64,000 nucleotides of DNA from Malus domestica (Eukaryota; Streptophyta; Magnoliopsida; Rosales; Rosaceae), in the NCBI RefSeq assembly GCF_042453785.1, contig NC_091663.1, forward strand, positions 37,221,001 through 37,285,000, in the 5' to 3' direction. Shown here piece by piece: positions 1 to 11,504 of the stretch. Below the pieces are notes generated by a model. It was not told the origin of the DNA, did no database searches, and worked only from the letters and a program-made list of their open reading frames with translations. Both the position numbers and the translations under genes were made by a program. The stretch's first letter is position 1; every line of letters starts with the position of its first letter.

Positions 1-119
1 TTGTGGGAGGTAAGGTTTTGTTATTGCCCAAATATGCATCAACGAAAATAATAGTTATTATCATACAAACAGGGAAATTTAATGTTTAAATTACGTTGTC
101 TGTAATCTGATTGTTGCAG

Positions 120-3100
120 GATCTTAAGCCGTCTATCTCATACCTCTCACCCAAAGAACTGGAACTTGTCCATAATGCTCTTAAGGTTAGATATAACCCT
201 AACAACAAAGTTTAGTTCTTGTCTTCAAAATCCTTTGTATCGAATTGGTGAACATATATAACACTAGTTTTTGGTTATATAGCTGGCTTTTGACGCACAT
301 GATGGTCAGAAAAGGCGCAGTGGAGAGCCTTTCATCATTCATCCAGTTGAAGTTGCACGAATTTTAGGAGAACTCGTGAGTCTTGCAACATTAAAAATAG
401 CCTGTATTTTAATTTTAATCACAACATTGAATTGATGTGACATTATCCGTTGTTCTAGGAGTTGGATTGGGAATCCATTGCTTCTGGATTACTACATGAT
501 ACAGTCGAGGATACCAATGTTGTTACTTTCGAAAGGATAGAGGAGGAGTTTGGCGCTACTGTTCGCCATATTGTAGAAGGAGAAACTAAGGTTCTGTTCC
601 TTTATGTGTCTAGTAATAATAACAATTGTGTTTTTTTTTATGTTTTAAATAGCTTCTGTAATGTTTCACAAACCTCCTAAGTAATTGGGCATGCACTATT
701 TCAATGTATCCTTGTGTTTAGGTGTCAAAGCTGGGAAAATTGAAGTGCAAGAGTGAAGAGGATTCTGTACAAGATGTAAAAGCAGATGACCTTCGCCAGA
801 TGCTTCTAGCCATGACAGAGGAGGTAGATCTATTTCTTATCGTTCTTTCAAATTTTATGTGTTATAATTGAAACCATTTAGAAACTAAAATACTTGTTGC
901 CCCAGGTCCGAGTTATCATCGTCAAATTAGCTGACAGACTCCATAACATGCGTACCCTTTCACACATGCCACCGCATAAGCAGGTGTTGTGTTGTCTTTT
1001 TAAAGTATATTGATATTTGTATTTAGCTGGTGCCTGATATGGTTTGATATTTTGTTGTGTCCAGTCAAGCATTGCACAGGAGACATTGCAGGTCTTTGCT
1101 CCTCTAGCAAAGTTGCTTGGGATGTACCAAATCAAGGTATACCATTTTTTTTACTTTCGTTTACAATTTTATTCCCCGTTTATGCTTTTCTATTATCAAT
1201 ATTCCAGTTCTGCAACTGCCAACTGCTGATTTCACCATTGGAACCTAGATTATCATCTCGTGTAGCATAAACCTGTGGACCTGGTTTGTGATCGCTTGTA
1301 GCTTAAATAAGTAGTTATTGATAACTAGTCATCAAACTCTAAAGTTTGAATATTTAGAGTTGTGACTTAAAGTTCTGTCCTTAAAATATAGTTTATGCAA
1401 TACAAGTTTCTTGTCTTGAAGTGAGGTGAGGGTTTCACAACTGAATTTCAAGTTTATGAGTACTGATATGATTATAATGATAAAGTGTTCTATCTTATTT
1501 CATTTTCATATATGATGCTTCTGTTAATTTGTATTCTGAATGCCCGCATATTCCATCTTGCAGTCGGAACTTGAAAACCTTTCCTTCATGTACACAAATG
1601 CTGAAGATTATGCTAAGATCAAGAGAAGAGTTGCAGGCCTCTACAAAGAGCATGAGAAAGAACTTGTGGAGGTAATGCATTAATTTGTTGAACAACAGGG
1701 TCTACGTAATGCTCAGGGGACATTGTTGATTATATGGTTATTGTTTTGGCATGCAAATATAGTAGAGGCTCTCAGTTTTAATTTCTCAACACTGTGTTAT
1801 TGGTGATGTTTGCTCATCAAACCTTAGTTATTTGTGCTAGGCAAACAAAATTTTGTTGAAGAGGATTCAGGATGATGAGTTCTTAGAACTTATGGAGGTG
1901 AAAACTGAAGTTCGTGCCGTGTGTAAGGAACCATACAGGTCAGATCATAAGTCCTACCACCATTTTCTCCTTCTTTTTTTGTGGCCTGTTTTGTATTTTC
2001 TAAACTCATTACAAGCATGATTCTCTTTGACTTTATTATATGATTTAAGTACTGCTGTGTTATCTGGTACATGAAATACAAGGACATTGTCCAAAGAGAT
2101 CTTAAAGTGGCATGGAACATGACCTATCACTCTTGTAATCCTTGTAATGAGATGTTACATTCAAGCTTAGAGTGTCATTCTTTGTCGGAGAATTTATCAT
2201 TCTGCTTCATATTTCAGCAGCCAGTTTCTTGAGGACTATTTTTGGGTCTAAAATAGACTGTTCTTGATTTTTGCTTGCAGTATCTACAAGGCCGCGCTCA
2301 AATGTAAAAGTTCAATTAACGAGATCAATCAAATTGCACAGGTTTGTTCTGATATTTCCTTCAGCTAACTTGAAACTTTTGTTGAGGACATTTCAGGATA
2401 ATTATTCATATTTCTTCATTGAGTTATAGCTTATGTTCGTTATTACCAGCTTCGAATTATAATCAAACCAAAGCCATCCCTTGGAGCTGGACCTTTGTGC
2501 ACCCCACAACAGGTATATCCTTGCTCATGCCAAGATAGGGAATTCTTTACTTACTTTGTAGTCTGTACTTAGTATGTCGTTGAGCTTTCCTTCTATTGTT
2601 ATCTCATCAGATCTGCTACCATGTTCTTGGGCTGGTTCATGGAATCTGGACCCCTATTCCTCGGATGGTGAGTATGTCTTCAATTACTCTTACAAGATTC
2701 AATTTAAGCAGTATAAGTTATTTGTGAATTTAAAAATTCGTGTTTATCTGTTCTGACAGATGAAAGACTATATTGCCACCCCAAAACCTAATGGCTATCA
2801 GAGTCTCCATACAACTGTAATTCCTTTCTTGTATGAAAGCATGTTGCGGCTAGAAGTGCAGGTACAATCACATCATTTTTTAGCATGCTCATATTTTCTC
2901 AAAGTTTATAATAAGGTTTTTACAGAGTTGAATTCTCTCCTGCATGATTGTTAGGTTTTTAGGAGGTATTCATTACATCACTTGCTTTCTGTTTTGGCAG
3001 ATAAGAACAGAAGAGATGGATCTGATAGCTCAGAGAGGAATTGCTTCTCATTATAGTGGGAGAGGATTTGTTACTGTTTTAATTGGGCGTAGTCTCCCTA

Positions 3101-5623
3101 ATGGTAGAAGTTCAAGAGGGAAGACTGTTTGCCTTAACAATGCAAACATTGCGCTCAGGGTATTGTACCTGTGTGCATTTGTGATTTATGATTTGTTATA
3201 AGTCCTCTTTGTCGGGATTTCATGGTAAACTCCTTTCATGTCTACTAATCTCATGAATGAAGTCTCTTGTTTCTTCCAGATTGGCTGGCTCAATGCAATT
3301 AGAGAATGGCAAGAAGAATTTGTTGGCAACATGAGCTCTAGAGAATTTGTTGAAACTATCACTAGAGATCTATTAGGTAGTCGTGTGTTTGTGTTTACTC
3401 CCAGGGGAGAGGTAAGAAATTGGATTGCTTCATGACTGAGATTGTTAACATAAATTTTCACACACCAATAATTTTGCTTCATTGTATTGATAGATATCGT
3501 TACAATATGCAGATAAAAAATCTTCCTAAAGGAGCAACTGTTATTGACTATGCATACATGATACACACTGAAATTGGCAACAAAATGGTAGCAGCAAAGG
3601 TAATTTGCTTACATTTGACCGATTTTATATTATTTTTTTATTTTACATTTGTGGCTTCATGTATGGAATTAAAACTAGGATGACTTTTTTTTGGTGCAGG
3701 TCAATGGAAATCTTGTTTCTCCTATGCATGTACTTGTAAATGCAGAAGTTGTGGAGATAATCACTTATAACGTCAGTATTTGTCCACCATCATCTTGTAT
3801 TTCCTTTCTTTAAATGTGTACAATAAAATGTACAAAATCTTAACAAACACACCAGCACACGCATTACATAGTAAAATTCTAATAGCTTGCTCATTTATAT
3901 GGACATGTAGAGGAGTTTATATGACATGTTCAGCATTCTGTTATCTTATGCTTGTACATTTAGGGATCATAATTTTCTTTTTCTTGTTTCTCCAGTCACT
4001 TACCGGAAAATCAGCTTTTCAGAGGCACAAACAGTGGTTGCAACATGCAAAAACACGTAGTGCCAGGCACAAAATTATGAAAGTATGTTTTGTCGGTTGG
4101 ATGATGATTTATTTTTGTTTGTCCTATTACTTCTGCCTTGCTCTAATGATAAACATTTCATTGTGATTGTAGTTCTTAAGGGAGCAAGCAGCCCTGTCTG
4201 TTGCTGAAATAACAGCCGATAAAGTAAATGACTTCATTGCTGATTCTGAAGAAGAGATTGAAGCAGAAGAGCTCCCAAGTACCTTCAAAGGATACAAACC
4301 TATATGGGAAAAAATGATGGGGAATGTTGTAGAAGTTTCATTGCCAGAACGAAGTTCTATAGATCCGTTTCAAATCACAAATGGAAGCGCCTTGGCTCCC
4401 AAGGTGAATGGGAAGCACAACAAGAATGTTCAGCATGTAAGTTTAAAGGCTGCGGGGGAGTCCTTGTCGCAAGGGAATGGCATTGCCAAAATGTTGCAAG
4501 CTAACATTCCAATGTGCAAGGAAGCCTTGCCCAGTTTAGAAAGTTGGCAGGCCAGCAAGGTTGCATCGTGGCATAGTATTGAAGGGCACTCCATACAATG
4601 GTTCTGTGTGGTTTGTGTTGATCGAAAAGGTTAGCTTTTTTTACTAAACCATTGATAGATTCCCTTTAGAGGTCGCACTTGGTGCGTTGGCAAGTGCCTT
4701 CGCCCATAAGCGGTAGGTCTCGGGTTCGAGACTTGGGAGCAGCCTCTCCATAAATGGGGGTAAGGCTAGCCGACATTCACCTCTCCCAGACCCTGCGTAA
4801 AGCGGGAGCCTTGTGCACTGGGTGCGACCTTTTTTTTATTGATAGATTCCCTTTGTTCTACCTTCAAGGTTAAAAACAGTAGTGACGCATTTGCTGCTAG
4901 TTGAGATCCAACTTGTGCAAGTCAGCACTCAGTGGGCACTTCTGATTATTTTTCTTTCTTGAGAAGATCAGTGGAGATATCTTGTTTACTACCCTAAACT
5001 CTTTTCAACCTACTTGATTTACTTTAGTAATGATTTACAAGGATTCCCGGGACAAATTTTTTTCTTCTAATTTACCTTCATAGATTGAGTCAATCAGTAC
5101 CATGTGGTCTTATTAGTTTCAGTTGATGGATGTAGACGTCGTCTGCATATCACTCTAGACCTGTTTTAACTTTAAAACAATAATTTCAGGTATGATGGCT
5201 GAGGTTACTACAGCATTGGCAGCTGCAGGCATTACAATTTGTTCTTGTGTGGTGAGTGGTTGGAGCTGGCAGTTATTTGCTTTTTATGTTGATGCACTCT
5301 CTTTTATTTCTGTAACACCTCTACCATCAATGACCAGGCTGAGATTGACGGGGAAAGGGGAATGGCGGTCATGTTATTTCACGTCGAAGGAAATGTGGAA
5401 AGTTTGGTAATATCTCTGACGTCCATCTCTGAACCCTGTATTTTTATCCCATGGTGATTCTTTTTGTGCTAACATGAGAATTTTTCTCCCCTCTCCCTTC
5501 GCCCCTCGCCCCTCTCAGGTTATTGCATGCTCAAGCATCGATATAATTCTAGGCGTATTGGGATGGTCTACGGGTTGCAGCGTACCTAGCTCAATGGATA
5601 ATCTGCAATATCTTGAATGCTGA
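120..5623 (+). CDS. RSH1: RSH1-type RelA/SpoT homologue, chloroplast (5' end outside window)
   Basis: This gene belongs to the enzymes that make or hydrolyse the alarmone (p)ppGpp, which in plants act in the plastid. Coding exons read as 120-185, 283-375, 459-590, 722-823, 906-983, 1065-1136, 1564-1671, 1841-1938, 2281-2341, 2450-2512, 2611-2667, 2760-2861, 3001-3159, 3280-3411, 3513-3599, 3700-3771, 3996-4082, 4173-4629, 5190-5251, 5338-5406 and 5519-5623. They join without a frame break into 753 residues, and roughly the first 130 residues of the family lie upstream. Visible in order are an HD hydrolase domain (HDTVED), a synthetase-like domain (YQSLHT), a TGS domain ([19 protein letters not shown]) and a C-terminal ACT domain ending in LQYLEC. 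The ACT domain separates RSH1 from RSH2/3 and CRSH. The synthetase region lacks the usual bacterial DLIAIR signature (QIAQLRI instead), which fits the family view that plant RSH1 is mainly a hydrolase. I recognise it strongly from the recalled Arabidopsis RSH1 sequence. Confidence 0.95.
4668..4837 (+). mobile_element. Au-type SINE in an RSH1 intron
   Basis: This is a tRNA-derived SINE of about 170 bp. It has an internal pol III A-box-like stretch at its start, a B-box (GGTTCGAGAC), a body reading GGGGGTAAGGCTAGCCGAC, and a short T-run at its 3' end. The direct repeats ATTGATAGATTCCCTTT at 4651-4667 and 4838-4854 are identical 17-bp target-site duplications, so the insertion is fairly recent. 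The body matches the Au SINE family of flowering plants as I remember it. It sits in the intron between coding exons 4173-4629 and 5190-5251 and does not disturb the coding frame. Confidence 0.88.
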
Positions 5624-6132
5624 GCCATTCATGGAGCCACCAACGCTCAATCCGCTCAGCCGTTGCTGGCGTGGTTATCAAGTTTTGCCTAAAGAAATCT
5701 GAAATTCCGTCATGTTTTAGAGTTTTGTTGGAGACTCTTGGCCAAATAAGCCGGCAACATAAGAACGAGGGAGGTCTAAATTCAGGGCGGTGTATATAGG
5801 AAAGGGTGTGAATACGTAGGCTTAGTGTAATACACTTTGTAAAGAAAATTGTGAGGAGAGAGGACAATGAGAAAAGCTATACACAGCGACAGAGGGTTGT
5901 ACCAAATTTGCTATTCATATTCTTTTGTATAATTTGTAGTTGAAAGGGAACTACTCCTCCGGCTCTCTCATAAAACTCACGGGAGAAATTTTACTCTCAA
6001 GCAGTGTACGACGACATTTTAGGAGTGTCAATAATAGCTTCGACAATATGCTGGATTAATTTAGGATTGCTTGAATGGTAGAGTACAAATTAAGCTTGTC
6101 ACATTTGTTTATGAAATGCTAATTAACTCTAG
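5624..6132. other. RSH1 3' UTR and flank
   Basis: This stretch follows the RSH1 stop codon. It should contain the 3' UTR, but no clear polyadenylation signal stood out. I see no other gene or repeat. Confidence 0.4.
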
Positions 6133-6490
6133 GCTTTTTAGGTAAAATAATCTCTAAGATTGGTAAAACTTCTCACTTTGGTCTCTGACAATAAAAGTTG
6201 ATAAAGGTGATCCTTGAGTTTATCGAGCGTAAATAATTTTGGTCCTTTTGTAAAAAATTTATCAATATTCTCATTAAATTGTCATGTGTACGACCACATG
6301 ACTAACATTTTAAGGTTATTTTAGTCAAACCAACCCCTCCACTTGACGAGGATTTGATAGATTTTTTACGGAATGACCAAACTAATTTACGGTGGACAAA
6401 CTTAAGGATCACTTCTATTGATTTTCAATGTCAACAACCAAAGTGAGAGTTATGCCACTGTTATGGACCATTGTGACTAAAAACTCTTAA
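6133..6490. mobile_element. MULE-type MITE, diverged
   Basis: The two ends are long imperfect inverted repeats of about 120 bp. They share stretches such as CTCACTTTGGT and GTGATCCTT in opposite orientations. The flanks carry the direct repeat AACTCTAG at 6125-6132 and 6491-6498, which suits the 8-9 bp duplications made by Mutator-like elements. No transposase is present. A related but shorter element lies at 16615-16900. Confidence 0.6.
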
Positions 6491-6686
6491 AACTCTAGCA
6501 ACCAGAAAAATTAAAACTGATCAATTACAAAGTAAATCATTTGCCTCCCCACATCTTCTCACATCATTTTTCTCTCTTTGCACGCCTCTGATTATTCTGA
6601 TCTTTGAATTGAATAAACTAAAAAATAATCGACGGACAAAATTCATTTCTCATTATTATCACTCAAATCGTCGAAAGTAGTCTTAT

Positions 6687-7359
6687 TTAGTAGCCATTAT
6701 TAGGGACTGAGCTCTGGGTTTGTGGTGATGATGTGAAAGTAAAAGGCCCAACAGTATATAGCTTGATGTTCTTGTCATGGAGGAGGCGATATGAAGCTAG
6801 CACAGCACCACTGATTCCGCTGTTCGAGTCCGTCGGAATGTTGCAAGTCTCCGACGAAGAGAGTTCAAGAAAGGCTTTGCACTTAGTGAGCTGCTTCTTG
6901 TTTTCAATCTCAGAAGGACTTATTGTTGCAAAGAAATAACCCTTTGCGTCAGTTGCATCACCTAAGATGGTGACTGGTGAAGTTTCCAACCCATATTGGT
7001 CTACAGCCTCGCACGTTATCCTGGCTGCCGCTCCTGAAATATTAATTGAATGATATTAAGGTTAGAAACTAAGACCGAGCACAAAACTATATTATAAACT
7101 ACTCTAATTTACAGAGAGAACCAAACTTGCCTTCGAGTGGAAGGACTTCATGGCCGGATTTGCAATAAACAAGGCCTTGAATGCCCAAAATGGCATTGGT
7201 TGATAGTAGGTTGTTCTGTTTTTCTGGTTTGGGCTTCTCATACTGATCAGGATTTGTGTTGCCGTAGCCGCCCGCACCAGCCGCGGAAGCCGTCACTGCC
7301 ACCAGTACCAAGACTAGCAAAAAGGTTGCATGCAAGAAATGGTGATAAAAAACCGCCAT
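6687..7359 (-). CDS. Ole e 1-domain proline-rich cell-wall protein, copy A
   Basis: Two exons, 7359-7131 and 7033-6687, give 191 residues. The protein starts with a clear signal peptide (hydrophobic LLVLVLVAVTASAAGAGG), followed by a short Lys/Pro-rich stretch and then a Pollen Ole e 1/extensin-type domain with IQGLVYCKSG, RITCEAV and CKAFLE. Such proteins are secreted to the cell wall and are often root-hair or pollen specific; no enzyme activity is known. The intron has a GC donor (GAAG|GCAAGT) and an AG acceptor, and this choice reproduces the junction of paralogue B. A TATA-like CTATAAAAAG lies at 7461-7470, about 105 bp upstream of the start. A weaker reading would be a generic non-classical arabinogalactan-like protein. 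Confidence 0.85.
7034..7130 (-). other. GC-AG intron of PRP copy A
   Basis: On the minus strand the donor reads GAAG|GCAAGT, a good match to the consensus of the rare GC-AG class, and the acceptor reads TTTCAG|GAG. Splicing here joins PLEG to AAARITC in frame. The paralogue at 9266-10159 has the homologous junction, PIKG to AVVRITC, with an ordinary GT donor at the same place and phase. Confidence 0.8.
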
Positions 7360-7470
7360 TGCGAAGCTTATTTTTTTCCTTCTCGTTTTGGCAAAATTGT
7401 AAAGAAATTATATTGAAGTATGCTTAAATTAGAGAGATGGATGGAAAATGAAACCATGTTCTTTTTATAG

Positions 7471-9265
7471 AGAGGGATAAATCTGTTATTTTTTGTGACA
7501 TAAAATATATGAATTACAGGAACCAACTTGGTTGCACGACATATAGATATGAGCAACGTGACTGCCAAACTGCAAATTCTTTCTCCACGTCCTTAATTTT
7601 TTTATGCAATGTCTCTTGAGGTTATTTTTTATAGTTATTTGGCATCGAAATCAGATTTTGTTTAGATAATGTCTCAAATGATTAGGATTTGGGATATAAA
7701 AAAAATCAGACCAACCAGTTGACCTGTCTGCATGCAATCACGAACCTCCCATCGATTGTAGAAAACATTTATGATTCTAAACGCTAGTTTGGAATTAGTT
7801 TTAACTAAAAACTTTTTTTTTTAATTTTTTTTAGGTTTCAAAAACACTTGAAACGTTTTTTTTAAGATTTACTTATATTTTTATTAAGAATTGGTTCAAA
7901 AAACGTTTTCAAATATTTTAAAAACACTTTCAATTTTCAAGCGAGCCCTGAATGCATAACTAAAAATAGTACCTAGTTGAAAGCAAACAAAACACAAAAA
8001 ACTAATCATCGTCAAGATTGCAGAGATACAAATTAACGGCTCATTATTTATCACATTTACATTATCTCAAACTTGCATTTTATTACTTGGACAGCGTGAC
8101 AAGTATTGGTGTTTTATCAGAAAAAGTAATTGTGCAAATTCTTATTATCGAATTCTTATATTCTTTAACAATCAAGATTCAAATATTGTCCATAAATTTG
8201 ACGTACAAAATTCGAAGGTTTATTAGTTATATATCGAAGAAGGATCGAAAAGTAGAGGTGCAACTCGATTCGGGTTAAAACAGATACCCCAAATCTAACT
8301 CAGTTTTAAGCTCTAATGGTAGGGTTAGAAAGGAAGCTATAAACCTGGCCGAACTTGAACAACCCAACCATTTTTGGAATAGGGTTGGGTTGAGTTGAGT
8401 CATTGTCCGCTCGAAGCAACTCGAATATGAATTTCACTATATGTGAAGTAGACTATTTACATTCGTTCTTTGTAAAGGACCAATTAGTATCAAGAATGTT
8501 AGATATTTATATTAAGAACGTGTTGGAGAATAGAGTCACATCGGACAGATAACAAAATATAATTAATACAACTTATATATATATGAGATATCTCACCTTT
8601 AACATCACCGATGCATTTTATGATAAAACTCACACCTAGCGATAAGTGGTTAAGTAGAGACAATATCAGTTATATTAGTGGTGGACTTGCATAGATCTAC
8701 AATGTTTATTAGAATGTATGTTGATTTGTATTAATAATTGATAACACGTCGTTAAATTTTACCCTTGACATGTTATCTAGCTACCAATGTTGTCGCTAAA
8801 TTTTGTTGTTGACATGTTATCTAGCTACAAATGTTATTGACACCATATCGACATTCTGTTTTTGAATAAACACGGACATCTGTAAAGAGAAGAAGTGGCA
8901 TATACATCACACATGCGTTTTAAAACAACTCTATATATTCTTCAACAACATTCCTCTAGTTAGAAATCTGGAAACTCAAAAGTAGTAGATCTTATGAAAT
9001 AATAAAGATATTATTGCAATAGCAAAACAAATGGAAAAACATTGCATATGGTCCTCTAATAGAGCAAAGCGCAGCTAATTACAAATAATCCCAAATGGTA
9101 GAGCACAAAACCTCTTGACATTAATAATGAAATTAATCAAGCAAAACCAACAACAATGAAGAATCAAAATTCCAGCTCCAAATTAGTAAATGGAGAAAAT
9201 AAATAAAATCAGGCATAACTATAGCGTGATGGCTGACTGGTCAGGACCCGAGTATTATCCTTTAA
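7471..9265. other. Intergenic, degraded repeats
   Basis: This AT-rich spacer separates the two proline-rich protein genes. Positions 7783-7950 resemble the end-repeat element at 28793-29026. A local direct repeat with the shared core GACATGTTATCTAGCTAC lies near 8767-8827. Around 8500-8700 the sequence looks like an old LTR remnant, but I cannot assign it. I see no gene. Confidence 0.45.
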
Positions 9266-10159
9266 TTAATAGCCACCATTAGGAACTGGTTTAGGTTTTG
9301 AGCTGCAGAAGAAAGGCCCAACAGAGTACAGCTTGATGTTCTTGGCACTGAGGGTACGATAAGAAGAAAGCAGATAACCAGTAATTCCTTGGTTAACGTC
9401 AGTAGGGACTTTGCAGGTCTCCAATGGAGAATAATCGAGAAACGCCTTGCACTCTGTGAGCTTCCACTTGTCTCCAAGCTGCGACGGCGACAACGTTGAG
9501 ATGAAGTAACCCTTTGCATCAGTTGCACCACTCAATATGGAGAAAGGAGCAGTCTCGTAACCTTGTTCATCCTCAGCCAAACATGTAATCCTTACCACAG
9601 CTCCTACGTTCCAACCCAATAAAACATTGATTAATTAAAAAAATTTATAAACTAGTTGTAAGCCTGTAAATATGTTCAAACTCATGATATTACGCTAGGT
9701 CGTGACATATCAACCATGTCCTCCACCTATACTATAACACATGGATTACACGTGAGAGTGCAAACATACCACAATGTAAACCCTAAATTTTGAAAGTTAC
9801 GTTAAGAGATTCTTCATGATACATAATGTGCCCTTGATTGTCTAAGAACGTAAGATGCATGAAGATGATTTAACATTGAATTAGAGACTACCTTTAATTG
9901 GGAAGCTTTGAAGGCCTGATCTGCACAAAACCAGCCCCTGAATATCAATGGTCTGAGGTTTTAGCTTTGTATATACTTCTGGTTTTGGTTTTCCGACATT
10001 CGGTAATTTTGGCATATCAACCTTTGGAAGTTTTGGATGCTCATCAACCTTTGGCTTAGGCGCACCGGAGCTATAATCTGTAGCAGAGGCAATGGCTAGC
10101 AATGAGAAGAGAAGCATGGAGGAGGAGGTGGCAAAGAGGAAACGGGAGGTGAGAGCCAT
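9266..10159 (-). CDS. Ole e 1-domain proline-rich cell-wall protein, copy B
   Basis: Exons 10159-9892 and 9603-9266 encode 201 residues. There is a signal peptide (MALTSRFLFATSSSMLLFSL onwards), then a Lys/Pro-rich spacer with repeated PKLPKV/KPKP units, then the same Ole e 1-type domain as copy A (IQGLVLCRSG, VVRITCLAED, TECKAFLDYSP, ending in PNGGY). The protein is predicted to be secreted to the cell wall. A TATA-like CTATATAAGG lies at 10244-10253, about 85 bp upstream of the ATG. The two copies share strand, intron position and phase, so they are a tandem duplication. The spacer of B is longer and more repetitive than that of A, and B uses an ordinary GT-AG intron. Function beyond a wall-protein role cannot be read from the sequence. 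Confidence 0.87.
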
Positions 10160-11495
10160 TGTTTGTCACTCTTGTTGTAAACAATGTATGCACAAGGTGA
10201 ACTAAAATTGGATGCTTTGTGAGTTGAAGAGTCACTACCGTATCCTTATATAGCAATGGCTTCAAGTGTTTTATTTTTCTTTACTATTTTTAGAATTGTT
10301 GGCAGATCAGAATGGTTCAAGTTTTTGATATCCAGAGTCTGATTAATTAATATTGTGTTCGAGAGAGTTTACATGGAAGCACGTTGGTAAAGATAAATAT
10401 CATAGGTTTGGGGTCAAACACTTCAATTTTTCTTCAAATAATCCGAACTACTCAATATAATCCAAACTACTCAGTAGCACAGAAAATTAACAATCAAGAT
10501 TAAATTGTGAAAATAATATTTTTGTTTACTTGTCAATCTAATTGATTTAAAGTCCAAATTTTTGGTGAAAAATGTGCTTACTTAGTACTACGGTCTAGTG
10601 ATATTCCTCTTCAATTGTAAGTGAGAGGCCTTAGGTTCGATTCTCGTCAAAAACGAATTTGAACCATATTATTGCTAGCCCATCGTGAGACTTATGCTAC
10701 TCCCCTACCCCCTTAATATAAATAATATTGTTTGTTCCAAAAAAAAAAAAAAAGTCCGAATTTTTTATGACTTACTCCAAACACTTATGTTCAATCGATC
10801 ATATCGTATATAATTAAGCATATTGTAGGCCTAGCACTGCTGCTTTGTAAACACATATCTCCGAAGTGTTTTGCATGAATTAAAAATGCTTTAGGCGTTA
10901 CAAAAATGTTTTAGGATGGATTTCGTAGAAATTCATAGAAACTATTAAAAATCGTGAGTACTAGCTCACAATTTTTGGTGAAAAATGTGACTATTAGTTT
11001 TGCGAAATTTTTTCTGTATGTCACTAAGAATACTTGTGTTCCTGTTTTGGAAAATAAGTTCATTTTTCCACTTGCAAATAATGTATCTTCATCATAGAAA
11101 TTTCATGATTGAAACCACTCAATTTTCTTAGTCTTCATTTGAAGATCAACCTTACAAAAAGTCATTCAAACCGGAGTTCGTTTAATCATCTAAATATATC
11201 AAATAAATAGACAATTCATCATGAATATATTATTTGGCACCTACATCATTGATTTATTCAATACATTTAGATGACTGACCGAACTCTTATTCGAATTATT
11301 TTCCATAAAGATGATCTTCACACAATTAAATTTCCTCGACATTAAGAAATATGGTGCAAGTCATTTGAAAGCGCTTATCATTATTGAGTCATATAATTAG
11401 GTATTTTTTTATTGAAACTTAAGCCGAAAAATAAAAAAAAGCTAAAAAAATGTACTGGTGAGTCTCACTGAGATGTCTCCAAAATGATCTGAAAG
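10160..11495. other. Intergenic upstream of PRP copy B
   Basis: Apart from the promoter of PRP copy B and the SINE at 10581-10754, this stretch is AT-rich. I see no gene or further structure in it. Confidence 0.5.
10581..10754 (+). mobile_element. tRNA-derived SINE, family 2, copy 1
   Basis: A B-box-like motif (GGTTCGATT) and a terminal poly-A run mark a SINE beginning CTTAGTACTAC and ending in GTTTGTTCC plus As. A second copy of the same family lies at 34057-34205. The near-identical strings AAAGTCCAAATTTTT (10549-10563) and AAAGTCCGAATTTTT after the poly-A look like a target-site duplication, although the left one lies a few bases outside the start I chose. Confidence 0.6.
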
Positions 11496-11504
11496 TAAAT
11501 TTTA

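Noticed and set aside
2513-2524. ATATCCTT near an RSH1 splice donor, as in U12 AT-AC introns
   Set aside because: The actual junction reads CAACAG|GTATATCC and joins PQQ to ICYHV in the expected RSH1 frame with an ordinary AG acceptor. Using ATATCC as donor would add two bases and break the frame, and there is no AC acceptor with a branch site.
4671-4745. Possible tRNA gene with A- and B-box motifs
   Set aside because: The motifs belong to an Au SINE with target duplications; no cloverleaf of 70-80 bp can be folded. The same holds for 35464-35626, 10581-10754 and 34057-34205.
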